A DNA stretch of 64,000 bases from the NCBI GenBank assembly GCA_973895155.1, contig OZ316896.1:11160001-11224000 (forward strand), given 5' to 3'. Below are positions 11,880 to 22,458 of this stretch, in pieces; the stretch's first letter is position 1; each line of letters begins with the position of its first letter. Source of the stretch: Marsupella aquatica. Lineage: Eukaryota; Marchantiophyta. Below the pieces are notes generated by a model. It did no database searches. It was not told the DNA's origin and saw only the letters and a program-made list of their open reading frames with translations. Made by a program: the position numbers and the translations under genes.

Positions 11880-12790
11880 ATGGAGAGTGGATGACAAAGA
11901 TTACTTTCTGTTTGTGGTTTGCGACTATGTGTACACAGACCACCTATGATTGAGCAGATTAGAATTGAACTTTACTTTCAATTTTTTGCCTGTGTAAGCA
12001 AACAGCAAATTGTTTGTGCAAATCGGGAGCTGCCGACGCTGATTGGCCTTTGAAAAGTGGGCGACAAATATTGGGATTGGTCTCTCTTCTTTGTTTTGCC
12101 TGTGTTGTGTAGCGACGCAGACACTCGCAACATTGGCCTGAAATTTTGAGTAAAATATGACAGTTTTTGGACTCTCCTGTGTACTGCCTCTATGTCATAT
12201 TCAATCTGTATGACATGCAGAGCTCACCAACTCCAGAATCTTCAATACAGGCCGCTTTAAATTGTTCTGTGAACTATGATCGTTGTTGCCCAAAGATCAA
12301 TGCTGGATGTTCAGTGAGATTCTTTGTGTGACTTGATGAAGAGAAATTTGGTTAACTCTTGCCAGTCTGGCTTTCGAAACGTGAATACAGTCCTTCCGAA
12401 TTGTTTGAATGTTTCTTTCACTAGCATACAGGCGAAGGAGTCAGCTGCATTTTTCAAAGCCCCTTTAAGTTCATTTATAGAGAAGATTCCAAATTTTACA
12501 AAAGGGAATAATTGCTGAATGTAGATGTTTTGTTTTCAAATAGGAGAAACAACACTAAAGTTACAAAGTTAGGCACAATTACGAGCGAGGCATGAATGCA
12601 TTTGTTACCCATCTGGAAGGGGTGGAATACAACAATGAACTGAGGAAGAATTTAGTGGCAAGAGTTTGAGCTCAGGTGATCTTCCACTGAATAATAGACC
12701 CCTCATAAATCAATGGCTAAGACCTTGACTAAGACTAGACTGGGCCGGATTTAGCAAAGCGGGTCTAAATATCAACTACTCTCAAACAAT
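11880..12790. other. Intergenic, nothing recognised
   Basis: A/T-rich DNA without a supported gene, tandem repeat or obvious inverted repeat. The short ORF at 12324-12518 has no recognisable feature. Confidence 0.45.
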
Positions 12791-12799
12791 TGCCTCCAC

Positions 12800-13110
12800 G
12801 GAGTACAAGAAATTTAAACAAGCACTGAGAAACAGATGCGGGAAAAAGGCACTACACAAGAGGGGATAAGAACATGCAATTATGTTAAGTAAAGTCTCTA
12901 ATTGAGAGTGAGCCATGGCCTGAAAACTAAAGAGATGGGTGCAAAAAGGGGAAAACGCAGGGTGCTCCTTTGGGTAGGCTGTGGGGAAGTCCCAAGGTAC
13001 AGTTATGTTGCTCCAGAGACTCTTCTCTTTGAATTGTGGGATCATGTCTGGTTTCAGCAACCCCTGCTTTTTGGCAGTTTGAGAACAAACTTGGAATGTT
13101 TTTTCATTCA
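12800..13110 (-). repeat. Dispersed repeat, copy B (same family as 11560-11800)
   Basis: On the minus strand this reads in the same order as 11560-11800: ttcaaagaga, then a ccc-acagcctac block, gagcaccctg, then a tttcaggccat block and a tctcaa-t-gagactt block. Divergence between the copies is substantial, so both are old. No A or B box was found on the expected (higher-coordinate) side of this copy. Confidence 0.6.
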
Positions 13111-13299
13111 CAGGGAAGAGGCTGTAGGAGTTTCTAGTCAATGTGCATCGAGGTACAGGACAACATTAAATGCTAATTCCATGACTCCATGAAGTGAATG
13201 CAAAGTCTCTAAACTATAAGTCTATAACTCTCAACAAGGACAAAAGCTGATGATGACTTTAAGTACCTGGACAAAACTGAAAGTTAAGGTGACAAAAAA

Positions 13300-14583
13300 A
13301 GGGATGAGGGAAGAAAGGGGATGATGAAAGGGAAACAGCACAAAATTCATTTTTTTTGCAAGACTTTGTTTGTCTTTGTCTCTATTGATATTCAAGGAAC
13401 AGGTACATAGAGTGCAGGCTTGGAGAGTGAAGACTCTACTAGTCTCTAGGGTCCCACCAAAATTTGTGTGGATAGAAAGAAAGATGTTTTATGCACGTCA
13501 GAATGAGAGACATATACTTAATGGGCCTCCAAATGCAGCTTTTTTTCTAAACCAACCAAAATATGCATATTTTTGCCCAGTGGACTCATATTTCCAGATT
13601 CCCTTCCAGTGGACCTCCTGGCCGACTTTGTACATCAATGTTCTTGTGAAAGGGTGTGCATTGGAGTCATCTATGCACTTCTCCATATGTGTGCCTGGTC
13701 TGCACTCTCTAATAAGTGCATAGGAAATTACTTTTGCACATCCTTTTTGTATTGTTGGGTGACACACATTGGACTCCTCATATCCCAGCTTTTGAATTGC
13801 ACATTTCAACTGAATAAGTGCATGAAACTACTTTTATGTAGATCTTTGTTGCACTTATTAATAAATGATTCCATGCATTTGTTTGCAATGTTTCTAATAA
13901 GCTCCAAGCTGGTGCTCAAAGTTGACTTCAGGATTCCAGTGGAGCTAGAACTTAACACGTACTAAAAGTGAGCATCCAAGGAAAGATGATATCTTAGTAA
14001 ACAATGACATTTTCAATAGTGCATGCAAGTTTACCCAAGCATATTGTCAAAAGTTAGTCTGTCAGACATTGTTTTTTTTATGTTTTCTAAATCAAGATAC
14101 TTGAATGGGCACCAAGCTCTTGTCCAAAGATTTAATATGGACGACAATTTTGAGGCCCATTAATGAGCCTCTACCCTTGCTGCCAAATAGTGCCCTCGGT
14201 TTATCACGCCCCACATTTCACATATGTTTTTTAAGTGACAAAGCTCTATGGGCAAACTCCACTCAAGGGGGCAGAGTGTGTTAAAAGAGAAGTGTTCCTG
14301 AATGCCACTACCTTGATTGCCCATTTTTTGAATGTAAATAAAGGTGAGTATATTCAAGCCTCTTGCCTTTTCATCAATTCAAGTTCGATTTTCCTTTCAC
14401 CTACTTCAAGCTGGTTTCCTTCTAAACCTTGTGTGTATTAAATTCAGAGACTCACCCTTCTCCAATCCCCTTGTCCATTTGCACCCAGAGTCTAATGGAG
14501 AGCTAGACACTATGCCCTGAGCAATATGTTCAACATCGCTATCATATGATTAAATATAGTCCTAATTAGTCTCAAGACTAATA
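13300..14583. other. Intergenic, old repeat fragments
   Basis: The segment at 13300-13400 (agggatgaggg..., ttcaaggaaca) resembles 11010-11130, so a further dispersed family is present. No gene is supported; the ORFs at 13370-13965 overlap on both strands and have no domain. Confidence 0.4.
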
Positions 14584-14915
14584 TGTTGAGCATAGACAAC
14601 ATTCGTAACAGCAAGCCCATGAACCATCCAACGCACAGAGAGATACGTGGTTCACCTCCACATGAGGCTACGTCCACGGGAACACACAAGAGCTTTACTG
14701 CACTCTAGGCCGACCGGCCATACCAAGCATCCACAGCACAAGCTCTCCCTATCTCTCAACTAGCTCCGTAACAATGAGCCTAAGTTCCACCAGGGTCTAG
14801 CATCAGCCCTGGCTATATGCACACCAGCACTACCGCTAACATTAGCTAAGTCCTAACCCGAGTTAGACTAACTGTGGTTAGCTCATGAGTCACAAGACTA
14901 GAGCAATATCTAACA
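14584..14915 (-). repeat. Single LTR of a decayed Ty1/copia element (3' LTR, minus orientation)
   Basis: On the minus strand the LTR begins TGTTAGATATTG at 14915 and ends in CA at 14584, about 332 bp with the usual TG...CA ends. Immediately upstream of it in element orientation (14916-14930) is a purine run, agtcaagggggagtt, a good polypurine tract. It therefore lies in the right place to be the 3' LTR of the pol remnant at 15123-16612. No second LTR was found to the right. Confidence 0.75.
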
Positions 14916-14930
14916 AACTCCCCCTTGACT
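14916..14930 (-). other. Polypurine tract of the decayed copia element
   Basis: A purine-rich run on the minus strand directly abuts the LTR start at 14915. Plus-strand DNA priming site by position and composition. Confidence 0.6.
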
Positions 14931-15122
14931 CTTGTCTTGGGGACTAGACTAAATGCTACCATATGGAATCCTCAGCGGGAAGTTCTAGACAATCACCAAA
15001 CCAGGTCTCCCCCTAAAAACCACAAGGGTTAACTAAGGGTTAACTAGAACTAAGCCGTAGCCTAACAGGAATGCGTAATCCATATACAAATAGTCACCCA
15101 TTGCTAAATAACTCTACTTGCA

Positions 15123-16612
15123 CTACAATTGCATAACCTGCAAAGTAGCACGGTGTCTTGAAAAACTCTCCAAATGAATCACTTTGGTAAAAGCATCAGC
15201 GGGATTGAGCTTTCCATCAATCTTGACTAGCTCAAAAGTTTTATCAGACACTGCTTGCCTGATAAAATGGTACCTGATTTCATGTGCTTCACTCTACTAT
15301 CCATCACCTGGTTAGCAGCCAAGTGAAGAGCACTCTGACTATCATACTTTAGAGTCATTTTGCCATGCTCTAAACCCATCTCCGCGATCAACTTGTCCAA
15401 CCAAATTGCTTCCTTTGCTGCTTCTGCTGTAGCAACATACTCTGCTTTTGTAGTAGACTGAAATATACACTTTTGCAAGGTAGATTTCCAACTGATACAT
15501 CCTCCTCCAAGAGTAAATACAAACCCAGTTGTAGACCTCCTTGTATCCAGACAACCTCCATAGTCAGAATCTACATAGCCAACTAACGTTCTATCTGATC
15601 TGTTATCAAATAGTAATCCATAGTCCTGTGTTCCCCTCACATACCTGAGAATCCATTTCACAGCTTCCCAATGTACCTTCCCTGGATTTGCCATGAATCT
15701 GCTGACCTTGCCCATCGCTAGGGCCAAGTCAGGCCTAGTACAAGTCATCAAATACATCAGACTGCCTACTGCTTTCTCATAAGGAATCTTAGTCATCAGA
15801 CCTTTCTCCACAACATCCGTAGGAGAGAAAGCCGATGATAACTTGAAATGTGAAGCTAAAGGAATACTCACTGGCTTACAGTTTTCCATGTTGAATCATG
15901 CAAGTACTTTCCTCGCATACTGGCCTGGACTCAAGCACAACTGTCCAGTCTCAGAGTTCCTAAAAATCTCCATCCCTAAGATCCTCTTGGCCTTACCAAG
16001 ATCCTTCATCCTGAATTCAACACTCAATTTCGCCTTGAGACTGTCAACCTCAGATTGATCTTTAGCCACAATCAGCATGTCATCCACATAGATCACCAGA
16101 ATGATGAAACCAAATACATCATTCTTGACTAATTTCGTATACACACAAGGATCATACACCATCCTTGTAAAACCTTGAGCAAGCATGAAATCATCAAACC
16201 GCTTGTTTCACTGTCTGGGAGACTACTTCAATCCATACAAGGACTTGAGCAATTTTCAAACTAAGTTCTCTTGGCCCTTCTTCATAAAGCCTAGTGGCTG
16301 TCTCATGAAGATCAACTCTTCCAAGTTGCCATAGAGAAAAGCAGTAACAACATCCATCTGATCCATCATCAGATTAAAAAACACAACAAGCCGACACAAG
16401 ATCCGAATTGTGGAATACTTAGTCACCGGTGAAAAGACCTCATTGTAATCCACTCCTTTCTCCTGAGTGAACCCCTTGGCAACAAGCCTTGCCTTGTAGA
16501 TCTTGTCGACACAAAGAGATACATGGTTCATGGGCTTGCTATTACGAATGTCGTCTATGCTCAACATAATAGGCATCTCAAGCCTGGTGTTAACTAAATG
16601 AGGTCCTCCCAT
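15123..16612 (-). pseudogene. Ty1/copia reverse transcriptase-RNase H remnant
   Basis: On the minus strand three blocks are collinear. 16612-16256 gives the RT start (YKARLVAKGFTQEKGVDYNE, FSPVTKYSTIRIL, DVVTAFLYG). 16186-15896 gives the RT palm with YVDDMLIVA. 15889-15123 gives the RNase H domain (TRPDLALAMGKVSRFM, GYVDSDYGGCLDTRRSTTGF, WKSTLQK, TKAEYVATAEAAKEAIWL). The blocks are separated by in-frame stops, one of them at 15896-15898, and the gap at 16187-16255 holds several more. A one-base loss near 15270 shifts the frame, after which the alternative frame continues to a stop at 15123-15125. This is the canonical plant copia type. gag, protease, integrase and the 5' LTR are missing. Confidence 0.85.
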
Positions 16613-16619
16613 AAGTTTA

Positions 16620-17968
16620 CTGTAGTATTATGGGAACTCACGTAAAAGTTATGAGAATTGATCTTCAGATACCGTAAGGAAAGCCCGCAGGCTCAACACT
16701 GAACCCTAAACTTACCCGCAACTTTAGCTGCAAATCCAGAAATCCAGGACTCTGGAACTCCATTAAGTCGTAAATGAAGGCATGTGGGTTTTGCACCTAA
16801 CGTGATGATGATTGTTGTATTTGAGGTAGTGGCAGATCAAGAATGGAGGACAAAAAAATCCAAGCTATGAGACAGGTGAGATTGGAACTCCTACCTTATG
16901 GGGCATCAATGCTAACTCCCTCCATTTTAAAAATTCTCTAACTAGTCCCATAATCGTGAACTTAAAGTCGAGATGGACTGATACATTGTCTATGAAGTAT
17001 GGACAAACCAAATTTGGATGGACTTGACTCAAACACACAAATATACTTGGATACTATTTGTTACACTTGTGTCTAAAAATACCATGTCAGAGCATCATTT
17101 TTGTTCACCTGTCAGAAGTACCTTGTCAAAACATCATCTCTCTACATTTTTTACCAAAGATACCATGTACCAACCAGATCAGCATTGATTGCAAGCCTCA
17201 TTGTATTATCTTAATATACTTTTCCCTCAAGCTAGTCACTTTAACCATTTTTTTAGTTCAGTAAAAAAACATAAAATATGTAAGGTATGTTTAGGTATTT
17301 GTATGCCATATCTGGCCTTTATGGTAATAAAATTATATAGACTAATCTCTTCACAATTCACTCTAGCATCTCAAGTAGTTTGTTCAATGAGCAAAAGCAA
17401 AATTAATTCAATTTTTTCCTCAAGAATATTTTTATGTTTATAATAGATCGCAAAAATCTCACAAAAGATCAAAACAAGTAACACAATCCCCGTGAACCAA
17501 TATAACAATTTCCACAAGGAAAATTGGGTGCAAATCTTGATTTTCATAGAGCATTGCTATTGAGACGGAATTGTATTTTCCATAGAGTGTCACTCTTGTG
17601 CTAAGGAGAGTTTTGACTTATTTTGCTGCAACAAAGAGCGTATTGTTGAGAAGTCTTATTATTCAGAGAGCATTGCTCTTTCACAGAGAGCACTTCAATT
17701 AAATTTCCCACTGCAGAGCTCCAAGAAATGATATTTTCAAAGAGCGTTGCTCTTGTTACAATAAGTGTTTCTAGTACTTTGCCGTCGCGGAGGTCTAAAA
17801 ATTTCAAATACAATACTAGATGTAAACTTTTGTTTCATTCAATACATATTTTCAGTTTACTATCAAGTGTCCAGAGTCTCCCAACTACTTGAAAAGTAAA
17901 TAAACTGATAATTAGAACATTGATTACCTAGATTTTCTCATCATTAGGTGTAAAATGTTTAGTTTATG
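16620..17968. other. Intergenic, nothing certain
   Basis: A/T-rich. Around 16860-16920 a minus-strand ggagttccaatctc motif could be a worn B box, but no matching A box is convincing. From about 17530 to 17780 a motif around gagcgttgctctt / gagcattgctctt recurs three or four times at irregular spacing. No gene. Confidence 0.35.
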
Positions 17969-18959
17969 TATCACAATGAGATATATGCTTGATGGGCCCC
18001 CTGGTGAACCTTTCTTACCTGATGGGCCCCTTGGTAACTTTTTTTACCAAGTAGGACCCCTCTTAATGACCAGTACACCTGTTCTTGTGTGGTGCCTACA
18101 CCTGTCCTTGTGTGGTGCCTACTATGTATGGTGACTCCAAGTTGAATCGTGCGGTTAACCTTGCATGGTCGACCGAGAAACCACAGAGATGATTCGGGAG
18201 AAATCGTGAAAAGCAACTGCCGTTGTCGAAACTATGATTTGAAGACAATATGCATTATGTCTTCGGATTCAATGGGTTAATGCCTGAAGACTCAATGTAT
18301 TATGTCTTCCCGTGTTTCAAGGTTTAGGGTTTAGGGTGTACCCCGACACCTTTGGGTCTGTCTTCTTTTGAAATTGTTTGTATGCATTGCATAGGGGAGT
18401 ATTATCATTTTGTCAATCATTTGCCAATTTTTGTTGTGACGGCAGTAGGCAAATTCTGAACATTGAACTTGAATATTCTTTGTGGACATTTGGAGGTACC
18501 TCACACTAACGCTGACAGTCGTGCATGAAAACATCGTGAAAAACCCATGTGCGCAATGTGAAAAACATACCTAATAACTACCCCATGATATGGTAAAAAT
18601 TTGAACCCAAAGACATAATCCATTGTGTCTTCAGGCATTAACCCAGTGAATTCGAAGACATAATGCATATTGTCTTCAAATCGCAGTTTCGACAGCGACA
18701 GTCACTTTTCGCGGTTTCTCCCAAATAATCTCTATGGTTTCTCGGTCGACCATGTAAAGTCGACCGCACGGTTCAACTGTGCAGTTCGCTTGGAGTCACC
18801 ATCCATAGTAGGCATCACACAAGGACAGGTGTAGACACCACACAAGAACAAGTGTACTGGTCATTAAGAGGGGTCCTATTTGGTAAAAAAAGTTACCTAG
18901 GGGCCCATCAGGTAAGAAAGGTTCACCAGGGGGCCCATCAAGCATATATCTCTATCACA
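17969..18959. mobile_element. Foldback DNA transposon with about 340-bp terminal inverted repeats and 7-bp TSD
   Basis: The element runs 17976-18952, flanked by the direct repeat TATCACA (17969-17975 and 18953-18959). The left arm, about 17976-18311, starts with gatgggcccc blocks and ends near ctgaagactcaatg. It is matched in inverse by the right arm, about 18601-18952. The arms contain an internal duplicate of cttgtgtggtgcctac and two gaagacataatg-type motifs. The loop (18312-18600) encodes nothing and contains a short telomere-like run. Long non-coding arms with a 7-9-bp duplication are most like non-autonomous Mutator-like foldback elements, but the superfamily is an inference. Confidence 0.8.
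18321..18338 (+). repeat. Telomere-like ggtttagggtttaggg run in the foldback loop
   Basis: Two TTTAGGG units, the plant-type telomere repeat, occur just inside the left arm of the foldback element. Two units can arise by chance or from repair. This is not evidence of a telomere here. Confidence 0.7.
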
Positions 18960-19199
18960 GTCCATGGGGATGATGGGAGACAACGTTCAAGTCCATCCGG
19001 GCTTTGGTTTCCATCATCATAGTTATCAAATATAACACAAATTTGAAATGTTCACTAATGACCTAAGTTTGAGAGGCACTCCTGTAAACTTTATCCCTAC
19101 TGTCCAAATGACCAAAACCAAACAACTGAAAAGAGAGAATGATACTTTGCCCACCATCTAAAGCACTGCTCCCAAGGGGAATGACGTGAGTGATCATTA

Positions 19200-19531
19200 A
19201 AAGGGCCAGGTTCCATGGGCCAGGGGTAGGGAGTACGGTCACTCCCTCTGACATCCCCTAGGGCCCAAATACACTGTATGCCAAGGTGTATACAGTATTT
19301 TAAATGTATTAATTTTAACTCAGGAGCCAATGAGAATGCCCTGTACTGTTCTTATACAGGGGGTACCCCTGAATTTTAGGAGGGAGTGTGAGGGAAAATC
19401 ATACTCCTTGATACAGTATTTGTACACCCCTCAGTCCCTGGAAAAGCTCCCTGGAAAAGCTGCAATTATTGGCTTAAAAATTCTGACACCATCCGTACTC
19501 CTTACTCCCAGCCCCATGGAACCTAGCCCTT
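19200..19531. mobile_element. MITE-like element, full copy
   Basis: Ends are imperfect inverse complements: left aagggccaggttccatgg at 19201, right ccatggaacctagccctt ending at about 19531. The pairing continues inward through gtagggagtacgg on the left and its inverse tccttactccc on the right. Length is about 330 bp and it has no coding capacity. The left two thirds is closely matched, inverted, by 56991-57221. The TSD is unclear, perhaps two or three A/T bases. Confidence 0.7.
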
Positions 19532-19539
19532 AGCCGCTA

Positions 19540-20290
19540 AGCTCTCGAGACAAAAAGGAAAAAGAGAAGAATCTCTTTTGTCCTCACCCGTAATAGGAAG
19601 GAAAGAACCATAATGAACACAAACAAAGTACAATCAAAACACTACTAAAAAAAGAAAGCTCTTCAACCGTAACCTCTACTCAATCAAAACTCTACTCAAA
19701 AAGGAAAGCTCTCTTCTCAAGCGTAAGCTCTACTCAAAAGGAAAAAAAACCAAGGAAATTGTTTGACCAAAGAAAAATAGACCTGAGTGATTCTTTATTG
19801 ATTTTCCGAGTTCAGTCTCCGTACAGTCCAACCACTTTTGACTAAAATGGTCAAACTTTATATCGTACGGTTCTCTTTAAATCTAGAGACATGGAATGGT
19901 AAACTATTAATCTAAGTAAACTAGACAAATAATACTCTCAGCATCGTCTCCTCAACAGAGATAGCATATGGCCTTTGCCACCTTGGCAAAAAACAGTTGT
20001 CATGAATGCTGGTTCAGACTGCTTGCTCAAGAAGCTGCCCGGCTTTTAAGGGATTCTATGCAGCTTGGAAAGTTTGGTCCAGCATTTTTGAAAATGACAA
20101 AGAATTGCCAAATTCCACCTCATTGAGAAGTATAGGTCGTTGGGTTAAAATTTGCCATGCTTCGGTTTGGATTAGCCAGTTTTGGAGTAGACACAAACCC
20201 CACTAGCCAGAATCTGACACTTAGCTTAAATACAGGCAGACCTACTCATCAGAAATTAATCTAGGAAATTATATAAGTAGTACACTTACA
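19540..20290. other. Intergenic; possible LINE ORF2 scrap near 20000-20220
   Basis: 19540-19760 is A-rich with repeated ctctactcaaaa(a)ggaaa motifs. The frame at 20006-20206 (CPAFKGFYAAWKVWSSIF..., ending VWISQFWSRHKPH) has the Trp-rich look of the region downstream of a non-LTR reverse transcriptase, but it is too short to assign. Confidence 0.3.
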
Positions 20291-20291
20291 G

Positions 20292-21124
20292 TAGGGGGTC
20301 TCAAATATAAGGCTGCAACTTGGTTCCGCACACACCTCAAGGGGAGGGTGCCAGTGCCTGTTACTTATGGCTCAGTTCATTTTCATGGGTTAGGGTGTCT
20401 TGGCCCACTCAGTTTTTTTACCCCCCATGATAGATGCAGTTGCACTAACACTGATTAACTTACAGATGCAATATTTTTCTCAGCTGAAGAGCAATAGCTT
20501 ATCTACTTAGATCCTTGATGTGTTGAAAGTTGGGATGTGAGTGCAATGTCAGGATAGATCACTTGGACAAAACTGCAAGTGGGAAACAGTACAATGCAGT
20601 GGGGTGACTGTGCAGGCTAGCAACAGGGAGCGCGGCACATTTTTAACCTGCGTCCAGCCTAACTTGATGTGGTCATCCGTAAAATAGCAGCGGCCTTCTG
20701 CCTCCTTCCAATAGGCAACGCGGTTGGGGGTAGCCCCTCTTCCTTTCTATGGGTGTGCTCACTCAAACAACCATCTTTATTTTCTCTTGTCCGCTCTTGT
20801 CTCCTCCTCTCAGACGCATGTTATTATTTTGACAGTTTCATTCAATAAAGTTTCTGGGGCCCTGCCTCCCTTAAACCACACCTGCCCCTATAAAGGGCTA
20901 CAGGTAACCCGTAGCTCTCATTTTGTAGAGTACAAGTTCAGAAATGGGCTTTGAGCTCCACAAAAGGTGCTGATTGCAAAAGCTTTTTTTGGCAAGTACT
21001 CCACAAAAGATGCTAGTGTTACACCTTTTATGGTGAGTAGTGAGCCATGGAATGAGACTTTTATAGTGGCAGGTGTGATTTAAAAAAAGTAACAAAACAG
21101 GGGCCTTATATTTGAGACCCCCTG
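20292..21124. mobile_element. Inverted-repeat element (MITE-like), ends gggggtctcaaatataagg
   Basis: gggggtctcaaatataagg at 20294 is matched by its exact inverse ccttatatttgagaccccc ending at 21122, enclosing about 830 bp. A second nested inverted pair lies inside, with an accacacctgcccctata-type block at about 20875 and its inverse at about 21060-21085. No transposase ORF. The interior at 20800-20870 resembles the LINE tail region at 44765-44845, so an older retroelement end may be trapped inside. TSD not resolved. Confidence 0.6.
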
Positions 21125-21129
21125 GTAGA

Positions 21130-21840
21130 TCTTCTCCTTCACCCCGTGACATTTGCCACCTTCACAGAAAAAGAAAAAGCTTTAAAAATTTAAAACAAGT
21201 TTTAAGTATTTTGCCACTAAAAATATTCTAATTGAGAATACTATCACTATTTTTTTATATTTATAAACTGTCACACGGTTTAATATATAGATATCAAGTT
21301 TACAAAAGTAACCAAGGGAAATAGTGACATTTTTGTGAAAAAAATAGTGATGGTATTGTTAATGTAGTTAAAAACTGAAAAATTAAATTAACTGGTCAGA
21401 ATGCTTCCTCAAGAAGCTGTGATCACTGTAGCTCGAAAACCTTGGCGTCTTTCGGTGTACCGACCAGTTTCCGCACAATCCGGGAGCTTTCATAAAGATC
21501 CAATGGCGGTCGACCAATTCGATGCCACTGCACTTGTGAGGACTCCAAATCTGTTTCCTGCTCATCGCCGTGCACCGTCTGTTGGAGCTCGGCAGCCGTG
21601 GGCCACCGAATACACCAATCGAGTGGGCGATTTGTGCAATGAGCTTAGAAAAGTTTGAAGGGTTTATATTTTGAAATGAGAAAACACGAATGTCTTCAAC
21701 CAGAAAACCATCGATTCTCGGTGCTGTTGTCGCATAATTGCCATGCGCATGTGAAGAAGGCAAGCTTCCTCGCGTGGGTGGTGCGCTGTTGCCAGTTCTC
21801 GTGCTCGAAGGCTCCGGAGGCTATTTTTTTCTTGGGAAGG
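21130..21840. other. ABCC upstream region
   Basis: 21180-21380 is extremely A/T-rich. From 21400 the composition becomes gene-like (GC-richer) and overlapping frames open on both strands, none with a recognisable product. This is probably the promoter/5' leader of the ABCC gene, or decayed coding sequence of its original N-terminus. Confidence 0.4.
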
Positions 21841-21849
21841 GAACCTCTG

Positions 21850-22458
21850 TGATATTCATCATTTCAGCTGTGTGGGCTTGTTCGAGAGCCTTGGCTGATT
21901 TGGTGCATTCTTTCTCGAGAAGAACCTCTGATGATCAGGATTTTTGCTTCACTCGATCTTGCCTTTAGAAGGAGAAGAACTTCGTTGGAGGCTGACTCGG
22001 TGTATGACAGGACGGAATGAGTGAATTTTCGAAGTAGGGGCCCTAGTAGTGTCGACACGAAATATTCTCCTCGTGTCTCTTTATATTATTGGACGACGCT
22101 GAATGCCTCGGGTGTTGTGGCGTTGATTTTATTCGCTTTCGGCACGAGAGCATTCGATGCAGAGCAGCTCGCATTCTCCCTCCTTTTATCACTGACCTGG
22201 CTTCTATTCTTCGTTTCGATACTTCGAGAGAAATGTAGGTCGGTCGAAATACATACGCCCTTGCTGCGAGTCTCGTGGATTCTCAACTTCCTTCTCTCGT
22301 TGTTCATTCTCAGTTCTACTACGCTCCATCTGGCATTTGCCGAGAAGCCTGAAACATTACTAAATAATATTCTGGTTGCCATCGCATGCACTGCATGTTT
22401 GTTTCTTGTATTTGCGGCTTTTCGGGAGAATTGGCATCTCGTCTGCAACAATGGTTGA
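21850..22458 (+). pseudogene. TMD0-like membrane segment, out of frame with the ABCC core
   Basis: From 22021 to a stop at 22456-22458 the frame encodes about 145 residues with three or four hydrophobic helices (around VVALILFAF, LAFSLLLSLTWLLFFVSI, WILNFLLSLFILSS and NILVAIACTACLFLVF). Its layout (YYWTTL, an EQL motif, then LLRVSWILNF) matches the N-terminal TMD0 of plant full-length ABCC proteins. It has no ATG of its own. Upstream the same frame is interrupted by TGA at 22018-22020, beyond which it stays open back to about 21853. At its 3' end it is one base out of register with the ABCC core. Either TMD0 has been lost by mutation, or the sequence carries small errors. Confidence 0.6.

Noticed and set aside
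18321-18338. Interstitial telomere
   Set aside because: Only two TTTAGGG units, inside a transposon loop.
22376-22450. Start of ABCC upstream of 22451
   Set aside because: The frame is open from 22376 but has no ATG before 22451, and that stretch overlaps the TMD0-like frame, so 22451 is the first usable ATG.
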